From positions 1-41,934 of the forward strand of contig NZ_JYJA01000017.1 of the NCBI RefSeq assembly GCF_000956465.1: 41,934 bases of DNA, in the 5' to 3' direction. The stretch comes from Microbacterium trichothecenolyticum (lineage in GTDB: Bacteria; Actinomycetota; Actinomycetes; Actinomycetales; Microbacteriaceae). Numbering within the stretch: the first letter of the stretch is position 1; every line of letters begins with the position of its first letter. Both the position numbers and the translations under genes were made by a program. Shown here one piece after another: positions 41,403 through 41,934 of the stretch. Below the pieces are notes generated by a model. That model was not told the origin of the DNA. It made no database searches and saw nothing but the letters and a program-made list of their open reading frames with translations.

Positions 41403-41675
41403 TCACCGATCGCAAGGTCCGGGCTTCGGGTTGAAGTCCGGCCGCTGCTGCGGCCCCTCGTGGTAGTCGTCGAGTCCGCCCGGCGCGCGTCGTGCCGTCC
41501 CCGCGCCGCCAGCGTCCGGGTGGCCGGCGCCTGTCGCCCACAGTTGAGGAAGGGGTTCACGTTTGGACGACTTTCCATAGGGCGCCGAGGCGTTCTTCGC
41601 ACGTGCACGCTCACACCGCGCGATCACGGGTCCGGCTCGGACGCCCGCCCGCGTGTGGATTCCGGTGCCCACCAC
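41403..41675 (-). CDS. Possible small gene or gene remnant
   Basis: This minus-strand frame is open over 90 codons and ends in a stretch with coding-like G/C third positions (GGLDDYHEGPQQRPDFNPKP). It is not recognised, and the N-terminal half looks less coding-like, so it may be the end of a decayed gene. No ribosome-binding site was found. Confidence 0.25.
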   Translation of the reverse strand: MVGTGIHTRAGVRAGPVIARCERARAKNASAPYGKSSKREPLPQLWATGAGHPDAGGAGTARRAPGGLDDYHEGPQQRPDFNPKPGPCDR

Positions 41676-41702
41676 ACTGGGCGGAGGTCAGATTTGGGCC
41701 GA

Positions 41703-41728
41703 GGATTCTGCGCGGCCGCGCAGAATCC
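41703..41728. repeat. 26-bp perfect palindrome
   Basis: The arm GGATTCTGCGCGG is followed directly by its exact complement CCGCGCAGAATCC, with no loop and GCGGCCGC at the centre. It could be a terminator, a protein-binding site or the end of a mobile element; nothing adjacent decides. Confidence 0.7.
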
Positions 41729-41934
41729 CATGGCGCACAGTCGCCCCGGCCGGCTATTCACGTAGCCCCCTTTACTCGCACCGTCGATGCCGCTAGCTTG
41801 TGCTCATTGTCGGCGGCGCTGCAGAACTGGTCGATTCCGGCGCTTGAAAAGTGAACGGTTGCGGGCAGTCTAGTCAGGCGTTTCTGCGGTGGTGGTGCGG
41901 ATGCTGGGGAGGCTGTCGATGCCTCGTCCGCGGA
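41729..41934. other. Right-end region, possible 3' end of a minus-strand gene
   Basis: No complete gene is visible. On the minus strand the last ~60 bases read RGRGIDSLPSIRTTTAETPD then TAG, which could be the C terminus of a gene extending beyond the window. TAGCTT about 7 nt before a TTG near 41807 gives a 15-codon frame (to 41854), too weak to call. Confidence 0.25.

Overview
The window is high-GC actinobacterial chromosome. Protein resemblances, strongly G/C-ending codons, DUF3073, tandem crcB genes and many leaderless promoters point to Microbacteriaceae, most likely Microbacterium. This is judged by eye; no database was searched.

Layout. 1-7.4 kb: a sterol-carrier-like protein gene, then an iron/heme module in which a hmuTUV-type heme ABC transporter (minus strand) diverges from a 1208-residue cell-surface HtaA-domain protein (plus strand); two DtxR/IdeR boxes lie between them. 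7.5-13.5 kb: housekeeping genes (small membrane protein, conserved hypothetical, purM, purF, a CynX/NimT-type MFS exporter, DUF3073, universal stress protein). 13.6-16.5 kb: a PadR/DUF4097 operon with two near-identical palindromes, and a TipA-like MerR regulator with an internal Shine-Dalgarno that could yield a separate short drug-binding form. 16.7-19.8 kb: SDR oxidoreductase, Rho-N/SAP-like small protein, topoisomerase IB, paired CrcB fluoride channels. 19.9-24.2 kb: a large RND exporter with a ~410-residue Ala/Glu/Pro tail containing a 93-bp tandem repeat. 24.5-28.0 kb: deazaflavin-type oxidoreductase, SMP-30 lactonase, then an atypical, visibly less GC-rich segment holding two unrecognised divergent genes and flanked by two truncated genes. 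28.1-34.5 kb: a secreted cyanophycinase convergent with a five-gene operon (amino-acid-type ABC transporter, M20 metallopeptidase, RpiR regulator). 34.6-37.3 kb: TetR plus a MacB-like ABC/FtsX transporter. 37.5-41.9 kb: membrane and hypothetical genes, a GNAT acetyltransferase, a hemerythrin-domain protein and a gene-poor right end.

The most interesting system is at 28.1-34.5 kb. A nearly identical 13-bp motif, GTAACAKGCATTA, lies upstream of both the cyanophycinase gene and the transporter operon. This suggests one regulon in which cyanophycin is cut outside the cell, the beta-Asp-Arg dipeptides are imported, and an M20 peptidase splits them inside, under RpiR control. An M20 enzyme would be an unusual dipeptidase for this pathway.

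A second theme is promoter architecture. At least ten start codons are preceded at 6-7 nt by a TANNNT-like -10 element, usually followed by GG or GA, so these genes probably produce leaderless mRNAs.
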